From DATMFV01 sp964651005 (GTDB lineage: Bacteria; Verrucomicrobiota; Verrucomicrobiia; Chthoniobacterales; Chthoniobacteraceae), in the NCBI GenBank assembly GCA_964651005.1, contig CAZYVL010000142.1, forward strand, positions 1-5,641: a stretch of 5,641 nucleotides of DNA, given 5' to 3'. Under the pieces are notes generated by a model. That model was not told the origin of the DNA, did no database searches, and worked only from the letters and a program-made list of their open reading frames with translations. The stretch's first letter is position 1. Every line of letters begins with the position of its first letter. The translations under genes and the position numbers were made by a program. Positions 5,532-5,641 of the stretch are shown here, piece by piece.

Positions 5532-5641
5532 AATCCTCAAAAGCCGAATCCCCCCCCCGGGGCCTGATTATTATGCGAGGGTGGTTGCGGCAAGGTATTG
5601 CGTGTGCTTGTGGGATCGCAGGCTGTTCGACGGGGCCTTGA

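Larger units (their letters stand above)
5298..5641. other. Intergenic region to the window edge, no supported gene
   Basis: These 344 bases contain the upstream region of the TIGR04073 gene and unexplained sequence beyond it. No clear -35/-10 pair could be picked on the - strand. Several 62-codon frames overlap here on both strands (for example + 5453-5641, which starts MSENLWASAG, + 5379-5567 and - 5345-5533), but none has a recognisable family, and no one of them stands out as coding. At the edge, a - strand frame of 22 codons ends in tandem stops (TAATAA, 5573-5568), with final residues YLAATTLA; it could be the tail of a gene that begins outside the window, but it is too short to claim. 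Confidence 0.5.

Noticed and set aside
5453..5641. A 62-codon + strand frame ending exactly at the window edge, and overlapping 62-codon frames at 5379-5567 and 5345-5533
   Set aside because: Three competing short frames occupy the same bases, with hairpins and a homopolymer inside them; none has a family match or a credible ribosome site.
5590..5641. A GTTCGAC word suggesting a tRNA T-arm
   Set aside because: The flanking bases do not pair into a proper T-stem, and no D-arm, anticodon arm or acceptor stem can be found.

Overview
The window looks like a chromosomal segment of a member of the Verrucomicrobiota, possibly a Spartobacteria/Chthoniobacterales-like lineage. The best evidence is the small secreted protein at 4884-5297, which matches the TIGR04073 'exosortase system-associated' family known mainly from that phylum. 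The GC-rich coding sequence and the weak or absent Shine-Dalgarno sequences fit this. The placement rests on family recognition and not on a marker gene.

Left part (1-800, + strand): the last 58 codons of a gene that enters from outside the window, then a predicted secreted protein of unknown function, 11 bases downstream. The second gene is strikingly AT-rich (21-22 G+C per 60 bases in sampled lines, against 38-46 per 60 in the genes to its right), so it probably has a different history from its neighbours. Bases 801-1006 are a convergent intergenic region with no gene I can support. It holds a short three-unit tandem repeat (CTTCGYGY) next to the stop of the facing gene.

Right part (1007-5297, all - strand), in order of transcription: a TIGR04073-family secreted protein (5297-4884), a strong intrinsic terminator (4817-4785), an iron-sulfur RNA 5-methyluridine methyltransferase of the TrmA/RlmD family (4754-3705), and a large secreted heparinase II/III-like polysaccharide lyase (3631-1007). 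The methyltransferase and lyase are 73 bases apart with no terminator between them and may share a transcript, but nothing suggests they share a function. The lyase would act outside the cytoplasm on acidic polysaccharide, a common lifestyle trait of this phylum. Its usual HxHxDxN metal-site motif appears as HxSxGxN.

Right edge (5298-5641): no supported gene. It contains the upstream region of the TIGR04073 gene with a short dyad, and further right two tight hairpins and a C9G4 run. I found no CRISPR array, tRNA, rRNA, transposase or convincing new multi-gene system. The most unusual items are the AT-rich secreted orphan, the altered lyase motif, the exosortase-associated orphan and the terminator placed just before the methyltransferase.
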